From Pseudomonas entomophila (GTDB lineage Bacteria; Pseudomonadota; Gammaproteobacteria; Pseudomonadales; Pseudomonadaceae): a DNA stretch of 64,000 nt. The stretch's first letter is position 1. Every line of letters starts with the position of its first letter. The stretch covers positions 248,001 to 312,000 of the forward strand of contig NZ_JAAMQI010000001.1 of the NCBI RefSeq assembly GCF_013523165.1, read 5' to 3'. Positions 1 to 8,913 of this stretch are shown here, piece after piece. Under the pieces are notes generated by a model. The model was not told the DNA's origin. It did no database searches and worked only from the letters and a program-made list of their open reading frames with translations. Both the position numbers and the translations under genes were made by a program.

Positions 1-1
1 G

Positions 2-1765
2 ACCTTGCAGCGCTGGCTCGCCGCCGGTGCGCCGATCGACCACCAGGCCATCGCGCCTACTGCCGTCGAGGCCCGGCAGATCGCGCAGTGGGAAGCCCTG
101 TTCAACCGGCCCGGCGCCAGCGAGGCCCTGGCGGCCCGCTGGCTCTACGAACACCTGTTCCTGGCGCACGTGCACTTCGAGGGCGGTGAGCCCGACCACT
201 TCTTCCAATGGGTCCGTTCGCGCACGCCCAGTGGCCAGCCAGTCGATCCGATCGCCACACGTCGGCCCAACGATGCGCCAGGCACCACGTTCTACTACCG
301 GTTGCGGCCGGTCCAGGGCGTGATCGTGCACAAGACCCACATCACCTACCCGATGAGCCCCGCCAAGCTGGCGCGGGTCGAGGCGTTGTTCTATGCCGGT
401 GACTGGCATGTCGACAGCACCCCGGGTTATGGACGACAGCGTCGCGCCAACCCCTTCGAGACGTTCGCCGCAATCCCGGCGCGGGCGCGTTACCAGTTCA
501 TGCTCGACAATGCCGAGTATTTCGTGCGCACGTTCATTCGCGGGCCGGTCTGCCGTGGCCAGATCGCGACCGACGTGATCCGCGACAACTTCTGGGTGCT
601 GTTCCAGGACCCGAGCCAGGATCAGTACGTCACCGACGCACGCTACCGATCCCAGGCGACGCCGCTGCTGGCCATGCCCGGGCAGATCGACAACGTCACC
701 AGCGTGCTGTCGCTGTGGCTGTCCTACCGCGACAAGCGCAACGCCTACGAGGCCCTGCGCCGCGACACCTATGCCACGTTGCCCGCCCCGGGCTGGGACA
801 CCCTCTGGCAGGGCAACGACGACGCCCTGCTGAGCATCTTCCGGCATTTCGACAGTGCCTCGGTGACCAAGGGGCTGATCGGCGACGTGCCGCAGACCTT
901 CTGGCTGTTCGACTATCCGCTGCTCGAGCGAACCTATTACCAGCTGGCGGTCAACTTCGACGTGTTCGGCAACGTGTCGCACCAGGTGCAGACACGCCTG
1001 TACTTCGACCTGATCCGTAACGGTGCCGAGGTCAACTTCCTGCGCCTGATGCCGGCCGCGAACCGTGCGGACATGCTCAGCGACTGGTACCAGGACGGGG
1101 GCAAGCTGAAGATGCTGTTCGACTACGAAGGCATCGACACCCACACGCGGAGCGCGCTGCGCCTGCGGAGCCAGGATCCGCGTCGCGACTTCGGCATGCA
1201 GCTGCTGCAACGTTACGCAGCCATCGACGCCTCGCCCGACCCGATCAACCGCTGCCTGGGCGCGGCCTGCCATCGGCCTGGCGTCGCCAGGGAGTTCCAG
1301 TATGCCGAGCAGGCGCTGAGCCGCCTGGCATCACGGCCGGCTGGCGGCCTCAAGGTCATCGAGCGTCTGCCGGAGGCGACGCTGCTGCGTGTCGAAGGGC
1401 AGGGCGGCCAGCGCGAGGTCTACAGCCTGCTGCGCAATCGCGCGCACACCAACGTGGCGTTCCTGCTGGGCGAGCGCTACCGCTACCAGCCCGCGCTGGA
1501 CACGCTGACGATCTACCCGGGCGTCATGAGCAGCTACCCCAACTTCATGTTCAATGTCCCTGCCGACCAAGTGCCGGCCTTCGTCCAGGCCATGGAAGCG
1601 GCGCGGGACGATGCAGGCCGGTTCGAGCGCATCGTCGAACGCTGGGGCATCCGGCGCAGTCACCCCGAGTTCTGGCGCTATTTCCACGACATGGATCGCT
1701 ACATCAAGGAGGTCGCGCCCCTGGAGGCAGGGGTGCTGGACATGAACCGCTACGAGAACCTTTGA
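2..1765 (+). CDS. cti: Fatty acid cis/trans isomerase, 3' part (5' end outside window)
   Basis: Periplasmic haem-containing isomerase that converts cis-unsaturated membrane fatty acids to trans in place, a fast Pseudomonas response to solvents and heat. The frame is open to the window edge, so the true start lies upstream; about 587 codons are visible against roughly 766 in P. putida Cti. The missing N-terminus should hold the signal peptide and the c-type haem CXXCH site. The visible part has the family's Trp/Tyr-rich core (for example RDNFWVLFQDPS and QTFWLFDYPLLERTYYQL). It runs to a TGA at 1763-1765. Identification rests on overall resemblance to the Cti family. Confidence 0.9.
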   Translation, partial: TLQRWLAAGAPIDHQAIAPTAVEARQIAQWEALFNRPGASEALAARWLYEHLFLAHVHFEGGEPDHFFQWVRSRTPSGQPVDPIATRRPNDAPGTTFYYRLRPVQGVIVHKTHITYPMSPAKLARVEALFYAGDWHVDSTPGYGRQRRANPFETFAAIPARARYQFMLDNAEYFVRTFIRGPVCRGQIATDVIRDNFWVLFQDPSQDQYVTDARYRSQATPLLAMPGQIDNVTSVLSLWLSYRDKRNAYEALRRDTYATLPAPGWDTLWQGNDDALLSIFRHFDSASVTKGLIGDVPQTFWLFDYPLLERTYYQLAVNFDVFGNVSHQVQTRLYFDLIRNGAEVNFLRLMPAANRADMLSDWYQDGGKLKMLFDYEGIDTHTRSALRLRSQDPRRDFGMQLLQRYAAIDASPDPINRCLGAACHRPGVAREFQYAEQALSRLASRPAGGLKVIERLPEATLLRVEGQGGQREVYSLLRNRAHTNVAFLLGERYRYQPALDTLTIYPGVMSSYPNFMFNVPADQVPAFVQAMEAARDDAGRFERIVERWGIRRSHPEFWRYFHDMDRYIKEVAPLEAGVLDMNRYENL

Positions 1766-1899
1766 TCGGCCCAGGGGAGCTTTTCAGGCAAGGCAGGGTC
1801 CCTAGAGGCGGGCGGCCTCTCTGGCGCCGCGAGGATGGAGCTGTATGCGTGCAGCTCGCCAGAGACGGCCTGAATGCACCGACCTAAACGGGACACTTC

Positions 1900-2934
1900 A
1901 TGCTGTATTCGCTTCAGGCTCTCCGGGCGTTCGCTGCCTGGGTGGTGGTGTGTCATCACTTCATGCAGATCTTCTTCGACTTCCAACCCAGTGGTCCTGT
2001 CGGACGGTTCTTCACCGAGCGCGGTGCGGTGGGGGTCGACATCTTCTTCGTCATCAGCGGGCTGGTGATCTACCTGTCGACCCGCGACAAGCCCATGGCC
2101 CCGCAACGCTTCATGCTGCTGCGCGTGCTGCGCATCGTGCCGGCCTACTGGTTCTACACCGGACTCATGGCCGCGTTGTTGTTCGGCGCCAGCCGGTGGA
2201 TGCCACATCAGGTCTTCGACTGGCAGCACCTGGCGCTGTCGTTGTTGTTCATCCCGGCCGAAAATCCCGGAGGCTATGGCCTGTACCCGACCCTCAACGT
2301 CGGCTGGACGCTGAATTTCGAGATGTTCTTCTACCTGCTGTTCTCCCTGGCGTTCCTGGTGCGCCAGCGCCTGCACCTGCTGCTGGTGGGTGTCGCGCTG
2401 CTGATCGTCAGCGAAGGGCTGGCCCGGGTGGGCCTGCTGAGTCGGTTCTACAACAACGACATCATCTACGAGTTCCTGCTCGGAATCGGGATCGGCGTGC
2501 TCTATCAGCGCGGGTGGATTCGGCAGGGGCTGTGGTGGCCGCTGGCGCTCCTGACGGCCGCGTGCTGGGCCATCTATCACTTCGACGCGTCCCAGCGACT
2601 GGTCCACTGGGGCCTGCCCAGCGCCCTGGTGGTGCTGGCCTTCATCGGGCTGGAGCGGTACTTCAAGGGCAGCCAGCTGCTCAAGGCCCTGGGTGATTGC
2701 TCCTACTCGGTATACCTGATCCACGTGCTGGTGCTGTGGTCGGGCTGGTTCGTCAGTCAGCGGTTCGGCATCGACCCTTACGTGACGTTCGCCTGCTGCG
2801 TGCCTTTGATCGGCGCTGCGTCCTGGTTGAGCTACCAGTGGCTGGAGCGTGGGGTATACCGGCGAAGCAAGGCCTGGTGCGACGCACGGTTGCAGCCGGC
2901 CCCTGCGCTGGCGCTTTCCCGAGTCAAATACTAG
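1900..2934 (+). CDS. Acyltransferase 3 family membrane protein (OafA/ExoO-like)
   Basis: Integral membrane acyltransferase of 344 residues that probably O-acylates a surface polysaccharide or glycan. It opens directly with the family signature (LQALRAFAAWVVVCHHF), which holds the conserved Arg and the His expected in the active site, followed by about ten hydrophobic segments. The last helix carries the typical DCSYSVYLIHVLVL motif. No glycan biosynthesis cluster is adjacent, so the acceptor is unknown. ATG at 1900 is chosen because the family motif starts within three codons of it. Confidence 0.85.
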   Translation: MLYSLQALRAFAAWVVVCHHFMQIFFDFQPSGPVGRFFTERGAVGVDIFFVISGLVIYLSTRDKPMAPQRFMLLRVLRIVPAYWFYTGLMAALLFGASRWMPHQVFDWQHLALSLLFIPAENPGGYGLYPTLNVGWTLNFEMFFYLLFSLAFLVRQRLHLLLVGVALLIVSEGLARVGLLSRFYNNDIIYEFLLGIGIGVLYQRGWIRQGLWWPLALLTAACWAIYHFDASQRLVHWGLPSALVVLAFIGLERYFKGSQLLKALGDCSYSVYLIHVLVLWSGWFVSQRFGIDPYVTFACCVPLIGAASWLSYQWLERGVYRRSKAWCDARLQPAPALALSRVKY

Positions 2935-2983
2935 GACTTTGTTGCATCGCCAGGTTGGCGTACACTGGAACGCAAGTCTGTGA

Positions 2984-3577
<594 letters not shown>

Positions 3578-3888
3578 GCCTTGGTGCGCGTCAGAACGTC
3601 GCAGCACACGGCGAGGGCATTGCGCTCGCGCCGTGCCTTCTTCGACGGCACCGGCCCAGGTGCCTCACCGCACGACGAGGGTCGACAGGCTTCAATTCGA
3701 TCCTTATCAAGCGCTTGCGTCATTGGCCGGCGTGGGTCGCTCCGGGGCGCCCATGCCGCCTGACTTGCGCGCGGCCCTCGGGCGCGTCGCCTGCATCGGG
3801 TCGCGCAGGCATTGATCGGACAAGATTTTAATGAACCCTCGGCGTGTGTGGAGAACCAAAGAGGTACACGCACACCGGAGACTCATTC
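3578..3888. other. 311-bp intergenic region, no gene seen
   Basis: Between nfuA and the small membrane protein. Possible frames on either strand are Arg/Ala/Ser-rich reading-frame artefacts without ribosome sites. An AT-rich patch near 3815-3835 is a possible promoter for the downstream gene, but no clear -35/-10 pair is seen. Confidence 0.5.
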
Positions 3889-4101
3889 ATGGAAATCGGA
3901 ACGATCTGGATCATCCTCGCTGCGGTTCTCATTCTGCTCCAGATCTGGGCGATCTGGCACATCATCGGCAGCGACCGTCGCGCGGAGCGCAAGATGCTCT
4001 GGGTGGTGTTCGTGGTCTGGCTGCCCTTCATCGGTCTGATCGCCTGGGCCATCCGTGGCCCGCGTGCAGTCAAGGGCAAGGACGTGCTGGAAGAGAAGTA
4101 A
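3889..4101 (+). CDS. Small PLDc_N-domain membrane protein
   Basis: A 70-residue inner-membrane protein with two hydrophobic segments, about residues 4-25 and 35-53, joined by a short charged turn (GSDRRAERK). This matches the stand-alone PLDc_N (phospholipase D N-terminal-like) family, with WVVFVVWLPFIGLIAWAI typical of the second helix. It has no catalytic HKD motif and cannot be a phospholipase itself; function unknown. ATG at 3889 follows CCGGAGACTC; a longer in-frame extension upstream lacks hydrophobic or family character. Confidence 0.8.
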   Translation: MEIGTIWIILAAVLILLQIWAIWHIIGSDRRAERKMLWVVFVVWLPFIGLIAWAIRGPRAVKGKDVLEEK

Positions 4102-4138
4102 CGTTCATCCCAGGGTCGCGCCGCGGCCCGTCGCCTCC

Positions 4139-5221
4139 TCACATGCTCGACGTTCCGATCAGGGCCAGCGCCCTGGTCGCGATGTCACGTGTCAGCGCGT
4201 CGGCCGTCAGGTGGCGACCCAGGCGCAATGCCTGGCCTGCCCAGAGGTTGCCGAAGTCGCTGGTGTCCTGGGCGTCGTCCACGGCGCGCAAGGGCATCAG
4301 TGCACCCCCGGCCAGGGGAAAGGCTGGCGCCAGCGGGCTCATGGCGCCCAGTTCACGCATCACGCGATTGACGATGCCACGCGCAGGCCGGCCGGTGAAC
4401 AGGTTAGTCAGGGCCGTCTCGCTGGCCGAGGCGGTGTCCAGTGCACGACGGTGGGCCGTCGAGACCTTGGCCTGTGGGCTGAACAGGTAGGCCGTGCCGA
4501 TCTGCACGGCCGAGGCGCCCAGTGCCAGGGCAGCGACCAGCCCCCGATGGTCGGCGATGCCGCCGGCCGCGATGACTGGGACGTTCACCGCATCGACCAC
4601 CTGGGGGACCAGGGCGAAGGTGCCGATCTGGCTGTCGATGTCCTCGCTCAGGAACATGCCCCTGTGCCCACCGGCTTCGTAGCCCATGGCGATGATGGCG
4701 TCACAACCCTGGGCTTCGAGCCAGTGCGCCTCCTCGACCGTCGTGGCGCTGGAGAGCACCTTGGCGCCGGTGGCCTTGACGCGTTGCAGCAGGTCAGGCG
4801 CGGGCAGGCCGAAATGAAAGCTCACGACTTCGGGGTGGTACGCTTCGATCAGCGCGCAACCGGCTGCGTCGAAGGGCGCGCGGCTGGACACGGGCGTCGC
4901 CGCCGTGAAGTCGAGGCCATGTTCCTCGTAATAGGGCTTGAGCGCCTGCTTCCAGCGCGCCTCGCGCGCCGCATCGGCGGCGGGAGGGCGATGGCAGAAG
5001 AAGTTCAGGTTCAGGGGGCCCTCGCAGGCCGCCCTGAACGCTTCGATCTCCTGCCGAATCAGCGCCGGGCTCAGCAGGGCGCAGGGAAGTGCGCCCAGCG
5101 CGCCAGCGCTTCCCACCGCGATGGCCAGCGCCGAACCGGCCGCGCCTGCCATGGGCGCCTGGAGAATCGGCACGTCGAGGCCGAGCAGGTCGAGAAGGCG
5201 GCGGTCCGGCCAGGTGCTCAT
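4139..5221 (-). CDS. Nitronate monooxygenase (2-nitropropane dioxygenase family)
   Basis: FMN-dependent TIM-barrel enzyme that oxidises alkyl nitronates such as propionate-3-nitronate, a detoxification role. The 360 residues begin LDLLGLDVPILQAPMAGAAG, the family N-terminus. The catalytic His lies in MGYEAGGHRGMF, and the FMN phosphate loop is AAGGIADHRG...ALALGASAVQIGTAYL. The start at 5221 is chosen because upstream in-frame residues are Ser/Arg-rich with no family similarity. It is followed upstream on the same strand by two small conserved genes (5241-5411 and 5419-5721). Confidence 0.9.
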   Translation of the reverse strand: MSTWPDRRLLDLLGLDVPILQAPMAGAAGSALAIAVGSAGALGALPCALLSPALIRQEIEAFRAACEGPLNLNFFCHRPPAADAAREARWKQALKPYYEEHGLDFTAATPVSSRAPFDAAGCALIEAYHPEVVSFHFGLPAPDLLQRVKATGAKVLSSATTVEEAHWLEAQGCDAIIAMGYEAGGHRGMFLSEDIDSQIGTFALVPQVVDAVNVPVIAAGGIADHRGLVAALALGASAVQIGTAYLFSPQAKVSTAHRRALDTASASETALTNLFTGRPARGIVNRVMRELGAMSPLAPAFPLAGGALMPLRAVDDAQDTSDFGNLWAGQALRLGRHLTADALTRDIATRALALIGTSSM

Positions 5222-5240
5222 GACGAGGCTCCTCGTGCGA

Positions 5241-5411
5241 TTACAGGGCCTTGCTGACGGTGATGTCGCTGATCTGCTCGGCATCGTCGCCGTGCAGCTT
5301 GCGCAATGCTTCACGGGCCTGCTCGAGGGAGGCCTCGGTCATCAGGGCGAAGTCCCAGCGGCGTGCGCCGTCGAGCGTGTACTTGATCACATACTTGGTG
5401 GTCTGGGTCAT
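5241..5411 (-). CDS. Small conserved hypothetical protein, 56 aa
   Basis: A 56-residue protein translated from ATG at 5411, beginning MTQTTKYVIKYTLDGARRWD and ending ISDITVSKAL. It looks like a compact alpha/beta fold: a strand, an amphipathic helix (EASLEQAREALRKLHGDDA), then a strand. I recall close homologues in other Pseudomonas, but no function is known. It lies 7 nt from the DUF1883 stop and 19 nt from the nitronate monooxygenase start on the same strand, so the three probably form one transcript. Confidence 0.7.
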   Translation of the reverse strand: MTQTTKYVIKYTLDGARRWDFALMTEASLEQAREALRKLHGDDAEQISDITVSKAL

Positions 5412-5418
5412 GGGGCGG

Positions 5419-5721
5419 TTATCTCAGTTGCGACGAAGAGCGACGGACGATCTTGATCTTGTGGGTGAACGCCGGTTTGCGGGTCACCGAGATCGGCCGG
5501 GTGGTGACGGTGTCGAGGGTGATGTTCCAGAAGCCCGTGCTCGGCACGGTGATCTTCGCCGGGAAGCGATCGAACGCGCCACCGTGGTAGGTATGACGGC
5601 CGCCATTCTTGAAGCTGCGGAAGTTGGCGTCGTTCATCAGGCGAATGTTGCAGCGCTGGGAGCACTCGATGACGACGATGTCATCTTCGTTGAGGTGCTC
5701 GCGCTGGTGGATGAATTTCAT
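5419..5721 (-). CDS. DUF1883 domain-containing protein
   Basis: A 100-residue protein consisting almost wholly of a DUF1883 domain: MKFIHQREHLNEDDIVVIEC at the start, then a conserved HTYHGGAFDRFPAKITVP stretch. It is predicted all-beta, cytoplasmic, function unknown. The start at ATG 5721 fits the family N-terminus and has AAGGTAAAGG-type purine-rich sequence a little upstream. It is probably the first gene of a three-gene minus-strand unit with the 56-aa protein and the nitronate monooxygenase. Confidence 0.85.
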   Translation of the reverse strand: MKFIHQREHLNEDDIVVIECSQRCNIRLMNDANFRSFKNGGRHTYHGGAFDRFPAKITVPSTGFWNITLDTVTTRPISVTRKPAFTHKIKIVRRSSSQLR

Positions 5722-5881
5722 GAAGGGCTCCGCAAGGTAAAGGTTCTGCAAGCGCGCACGATACCACGATGTGCCTGGGCGTTGCCGTGCGGCAATGCCC
5801 AGGTGGCAAGTATCTGCGACAGGCCGGGAGCAAAACCGTGTGGTCACGGTCATAAGGGTTTTTGCGGAGAACTCGAACCCC

Positions 5882-6241
5882 ATGAAGTGGATCATCGCCG
5901 GCTTGGCACTGGCGTTGGGCGGATGCGCCAGCGTCTCGGAACTCGAACAGTCCCATGAAACGATGGACGTCATGTCGGGCAAAACGCCGCGCGAGTACGC
6001 CGACTGCGTCAAGGCGCACCTGGCCAACGAACGTGACCCGTTGCAGGAAGAAGTCAGAGGCGAAGGGCTGCGCCTGATCGTGCCGCAAAAGCTGGCCGCA
6101 GGTGCAGGGCCTGCCGCTCTGGTGGACATCGACAAGAAGGGCGAGGGCAGCAGCATCAAGGTGCGCGAGCGCCTGAGCAACTTCCCCTTGCGTCCGGGCG
6201 ATGTGCGCAAGGCGGCCACCGAGTGCATCTCAGGCACCTGA
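5882..6241 (+). CDS. Putative lipoprotein, 119 aa
   Basis: Begins MKWIIAGLALALGGCASVSE: a short lipoprotein signal with Cys15 as the probable lipidation site (lipobox LGGC). The mature part is charged and contains one further cysteine pair (YADCVK and TECIS) that could form a disulfide. No named domain recognised; homologues appear to be Pseudomonas lipoproteins of unknown function. Residue +2 is Ala, which favours outer-membrane sorting. The gene stands alone, divergent from the DUF1883 gene. Confidence 0.75.
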   Translation: MKWIIAGLALALGGCASVSELEQSHETMDVMSGKTPREYADCVKAHLANERDPLQEEVRGEGLRLIVPQKLAAGAGPAALVDIDKKGEGSSIKVRERLSNFPLRPGDVRKAATECISGT

Positions 6242-6443
6242 GCCTGCCGCAACAGCGTGGCATCGGGCTGGCATGAATGCGCGAAAATATATTTGCCGGC
6301 CCCGATGTTCACGGGCCCATTGAACTATCTACACTACGGCGTCTCTATCATGGAATTGACCGAGCGCAGCCAGGCATCGTAGGGCACCGATGCCTCACGA
6401 GACTGCGCCGATTTCACACCGCCGAGCCCCATTAAGGACGTAT

Positions 6444-7283
6444 ATGATCAAGAAATGCTTGTTCCCGGCTGCCGGCTACGGCACACGCTTCCTGCCCGCG
6501 ACCAAAGCCATGCCCAAGGAAATGCTGCCGGTGGTCAACAAGCCGCTGATCCAGTACGGCGTCGAAGAAGCACTGGATGCCGGGTTGAACGAGATCTCCA
6601 TCGTCACCGGCCGCGGCAAGCGTGCCCTGGAAGACCACTTCGACATCAGCTACGAATTGGAAAACCAGATCAAGGGCACCGACAAGGAGAAATACCTGGT
6701 CGGCATTCGTCGCCTGCTCGACGAGTGTTCGTTCTCCTACACCCGTCAGACCGAGATGAAAGGCCTGGGTCATGCGATCCTGACCGGTCGTCCGCTGATC
6801 GGTGACGAGCCGTTCGCCGTGGTCCTGGCCGACGACCTGTGCGTCAACCCGGAAGGCGATGGCGTGCTGACCCAGATGGTCAAGCTCTACAACCAGTTCC
6901 GCTGCTCGATCGTCGCCATCCAGGAAGTCGATCCGCAGGAGACCCACAAGTACGGCGTGATCGCCGGCGACATGATCCGTGACGACATCTTCCGCGTCAC
7001 CAACATGGTCGAGAAGCCCAAGCCCGAAGACGCGCCGTCGAACCTGGCGATCATCGGTCGCTACATCCTCACTCCGGACATCTTCGACATCATCGGCGAA
7101 GTCGAGCCGGGCAAGGGCGGCGAGATCCAGATCACCGACGCGCTGATGAAGCAGGCCCAGAACGGCTGCGTGATCGCCTACAAGTTCAAGGGCAAGCGGT
7201 TCGACTGCGGCGGCGCCGAAGGCTACATCGACGCGACCAACTTCTGCTTCGAGAACTACTACAAGACCGGCAAGGCTCACTGA
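6444..7283 (+). CDS. galU: UTP-glucose-1-phosphate uridylyltransferase
   Basis: Makes UDP-glucose from UTP and glucose-1-phosphate, the precursor for LPS core, capsular sugars and trehalose. The 279 residues match the family length. The nucleotide-binding loop FPAAGYGTRFLPATKAMPKE is at residues 7-26, with LADDL (metal/nucleotide site) and GGEIQITDALM downstream. ATG at 6444 is chosen over an upstream ATG at 6390 because the latter adds 18 residues without family similarity and 6444 has AAGGACG before it. gorA follows on the same strand after a structured spacer. Confidence 0.97.
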   Translation: MIKKCLFPAAGYGTRFLPATKAMPKEMLPVVNKPLIQYGVEEALDAGLNEISIVTGRGKRALEDHFDISYELENQIKGTDKEKYLVGIRRLLDECSFSYTRQTEMKGLGHAILTGRPLIGDEPFAVVLADDLCVNPEGDGVLTQMVKLYNQFRCSIVAIQEVDPQETHKYGVIAGDMIRDDIFRVTNMVEKPKPEDAPSNLAIIGRYILTPDIFDIIGEVEPGKGGEIQITDALMKQAQNGCVIAYKFKGKRFDCGGAEGYIDATNFCFENYYKTGKAH

Positions 7284-7293
7284 GCCAGGCCGG

Positions 7294-7318
7294 GCAGCGG
7301 GTGAAGGTCACCCGCTGC
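7294..7318 (+). terminator. Perfect 11-bp hairpin after galU
   Basis: GCAGCGGGTGA pairs with TCACCCGCTGC across a 3-nt loop, 11 nt after the galU stop. No run of T follows, so it is either a weak terminator or an mRNA-stabilising stem rather than a classical Rho-independent terminator. Confidence 0.55.
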
Positions 7319-7332
7319 ATCCCGTGACAATC

Positions 7333-7441
7333 AGCGCCACCTTCGGATCGAAGCGGGGCGGTTCAGGCAGGAGGGCAGACGGCCAAGGCCGTACGCACCC
7401 TGGGCCTTGCAACCGCCCCCACGATGACCGAAGGTGGCGTT
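7333..7441. repeat. Long quasi-palindrome (109 bp) in front of gorA
   Basis: Nested inverted repeats fold this interval into one rod. 7333-7346 pairs with 7428-7441 (core CGCCACCTTCGG/CCGAAGGTGGCG); 7347-7350 with 7422-7425; 7355-7363 with 7411-7419 (GGGGCGGTT/AACCGCCCC); 7372-7375 with 7398-7401; and 7379-7383 with 7388-7392 around a CAAG tetraloop. TTTT at 7440-7443 follows on the + strand. It could be a structured 5' leader, an attenuator of gorA, a small RNA, or a MITE/REP-type element. Pairing was worked out by eye. Confidence 0.7.
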
Positions 7442-7458
7442 TTCGTGAGAGGTGACAA

Positions 7459-8838
7459 GTGGCCTACGATTTTGATCTGTTCGTGATTGGCGCAGGGTCC
7501 GGTGGCGTACGTGCCGCGCGTTTCGCTGCAGGGTTCGGCGCGAAGGTGGCGGTAGCCGAAAGCCGTTACCTGGGGGGCACCTGCGTCAACGTAGGGTGCG
7601 TGCCGAAAAAACTGCTGGTGTATGGCGCCCATGTGGCCGACGAGCTCGAACAGGCCGCCGGCTACGGCTGGACGCTCGAAAAAGGGCGCTTCGACTGGAG
7701 CACCCTGATCGGCAACAAGAACCGCGAGATCGAGCGGCTCAACGGCATCTACCGCAAGCTGCTGGTCGACAGCGGCGTGACCCTGCTCGAAGGCCACGCG
7801 CGCCTGACCGGGCCCCACGACGTGGAGGTCGAAGGCCAGCGGTACACGGCCGAGCGTATCCTGATCGCGACCGGGGGCTGGCCACAGATCCCCGACATTC
7901 CGGGCAAGGAGCTGGCGATCAGCTCCAACGAAGCCTTCTACCTCGACACATTGCCCAAGCGCGTGCTGGTGGTGGGCGGTGGCTACATCGCGGTGGAGTT
8001 CGCCGGCATCTTCCATGGCCTGGGCGCCCATACCAGCCTGCTCTACCGGGGCGATCTGTTCCTGCGTGGGTTCGACGGCTCGGTACGCGAGCACTTGAAG
8101 GAGGAGCTGGAGAAGCGGGGCATGGACCTGCACTTCAACAGCGACATCCAGCGCATCGATCGCCAGCCCGATGGAAGCCTCAAGGCGACCCTCAAGGATG
8201 GCCGGACGCTGGACGCCGACTGCATCTTCTACGCCACGGGCCGCCGACCGATGCTCGATAACCTGGGCCTGGAACACACGAAGGTCGAGCTGGACGAGCG
8301 CGGCTACGTCAAGGTCGACGAGCAGTACCAGACCACCGAGCCGTCGATCCTGGCGATCGGCGATGTGATCGGGCGGGTGCAACTCACGCCTGTGGCCCTG
8401 GCCGAAGGCATGGCCGTGGCGCGGCGCCTGTTCAAGCCCGAGCAGTACCGCCCGGTCGACTACCAGGGCATCCCCACGGCCGTGTTCAGCCAGCCGCCAA
8501 TCGGCACCGTCGGCCTGACCGAAGAGCAGGCGCTGGACGCCGGGCACGCCCTGAAGATCTACGAAAGCCGCTTTCGGCCGATGAAGCTGACCCTGACCGA
8601 CGTGCAGGAAAAGACCTTGATGAAGCTGGTGGTCGATGCCGAGACCGATCGGGTACTGGGCTGCCACATGGTCGGCCCCGACGCGGGCGAGATCATCCAG
8701 GGCCTGGGCGTGGCGCTCAAGGCCGGGGCGACCAAGCAGCAGTTCGACGAGACCATCGGTGTTCACCCGACGGCCGCGGAAGAGTTCGTGACCCTGCGCA
8801 CGGCGTCCCGTGAAGTCGGCCCGTCGAAAAGGGCCTGA
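7459..8838 (+). CDS. gorA: Glutathione-disulfide reductase
   Basis: NADPH-dependent flavoenzyme that regenerates reduced glutathione in the cytoplasm. The 459 residues include an N-terminal FAD-binding [17 protein letters not shown], the redox disulfide [15 protein letters not shown], an NADPH loop [13 protein letters not shown] and the C-terminal active-site base in GVHPTAAEE. The start is GTG at 7459, preceded by GAGAGGTGAC; no upstream in-frame ATG fits the family. The leader lies beside the long quasi-palindrome ending at 7441, which may affect transcription or translation. Confidence 0.96.
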   Translation: MAYDFDLFVIGAGSGGVRAARFAAGFGAKVAVAESRYLGGTCVNVGCVPKKLLVYGAHVADELEQAAGYGWTLEKGRFDWSTLIGNKNREIERLNGIYRKLLVDSGVTLLEGHARLTGPHDVEVEGQRYTAERILIATGGWPQIPDIPGKELAISSNEAFYLDTLPKRVLVVGGGYIAVEFAGIFHGLGAHTSLLYRGDLFLRGFDGSVREHLKEELEKRGMDLHFNSDIQRIDRQPDGSLKATLKDGRTLDADCIFYATGRRPMLDNLGLEHTKVELDERGYVKVDEQYQTTEPSILAIGDVIGRVQLTPVALAEGMAVARRLFKPEQYRPVDYQGIPTAVFSQPPIGTVGLTEEQALDAGHALKIYESRFRPMKLTLTDVQEKTLMKLVVDAETDRVLGCHMVGPDAGEIIQGLGVALKAGATKQQFDETIGVHPTAAEEFVTLRTASREVGPSKRA

Positions 8839-8913
8839 GGCCGGGCACCGGGGGTGACGCGGGAAACGCCGTCACCCTCGTCCTGAGGCGTGTCTGCGCG
8901 GTACCAGCCGTGA

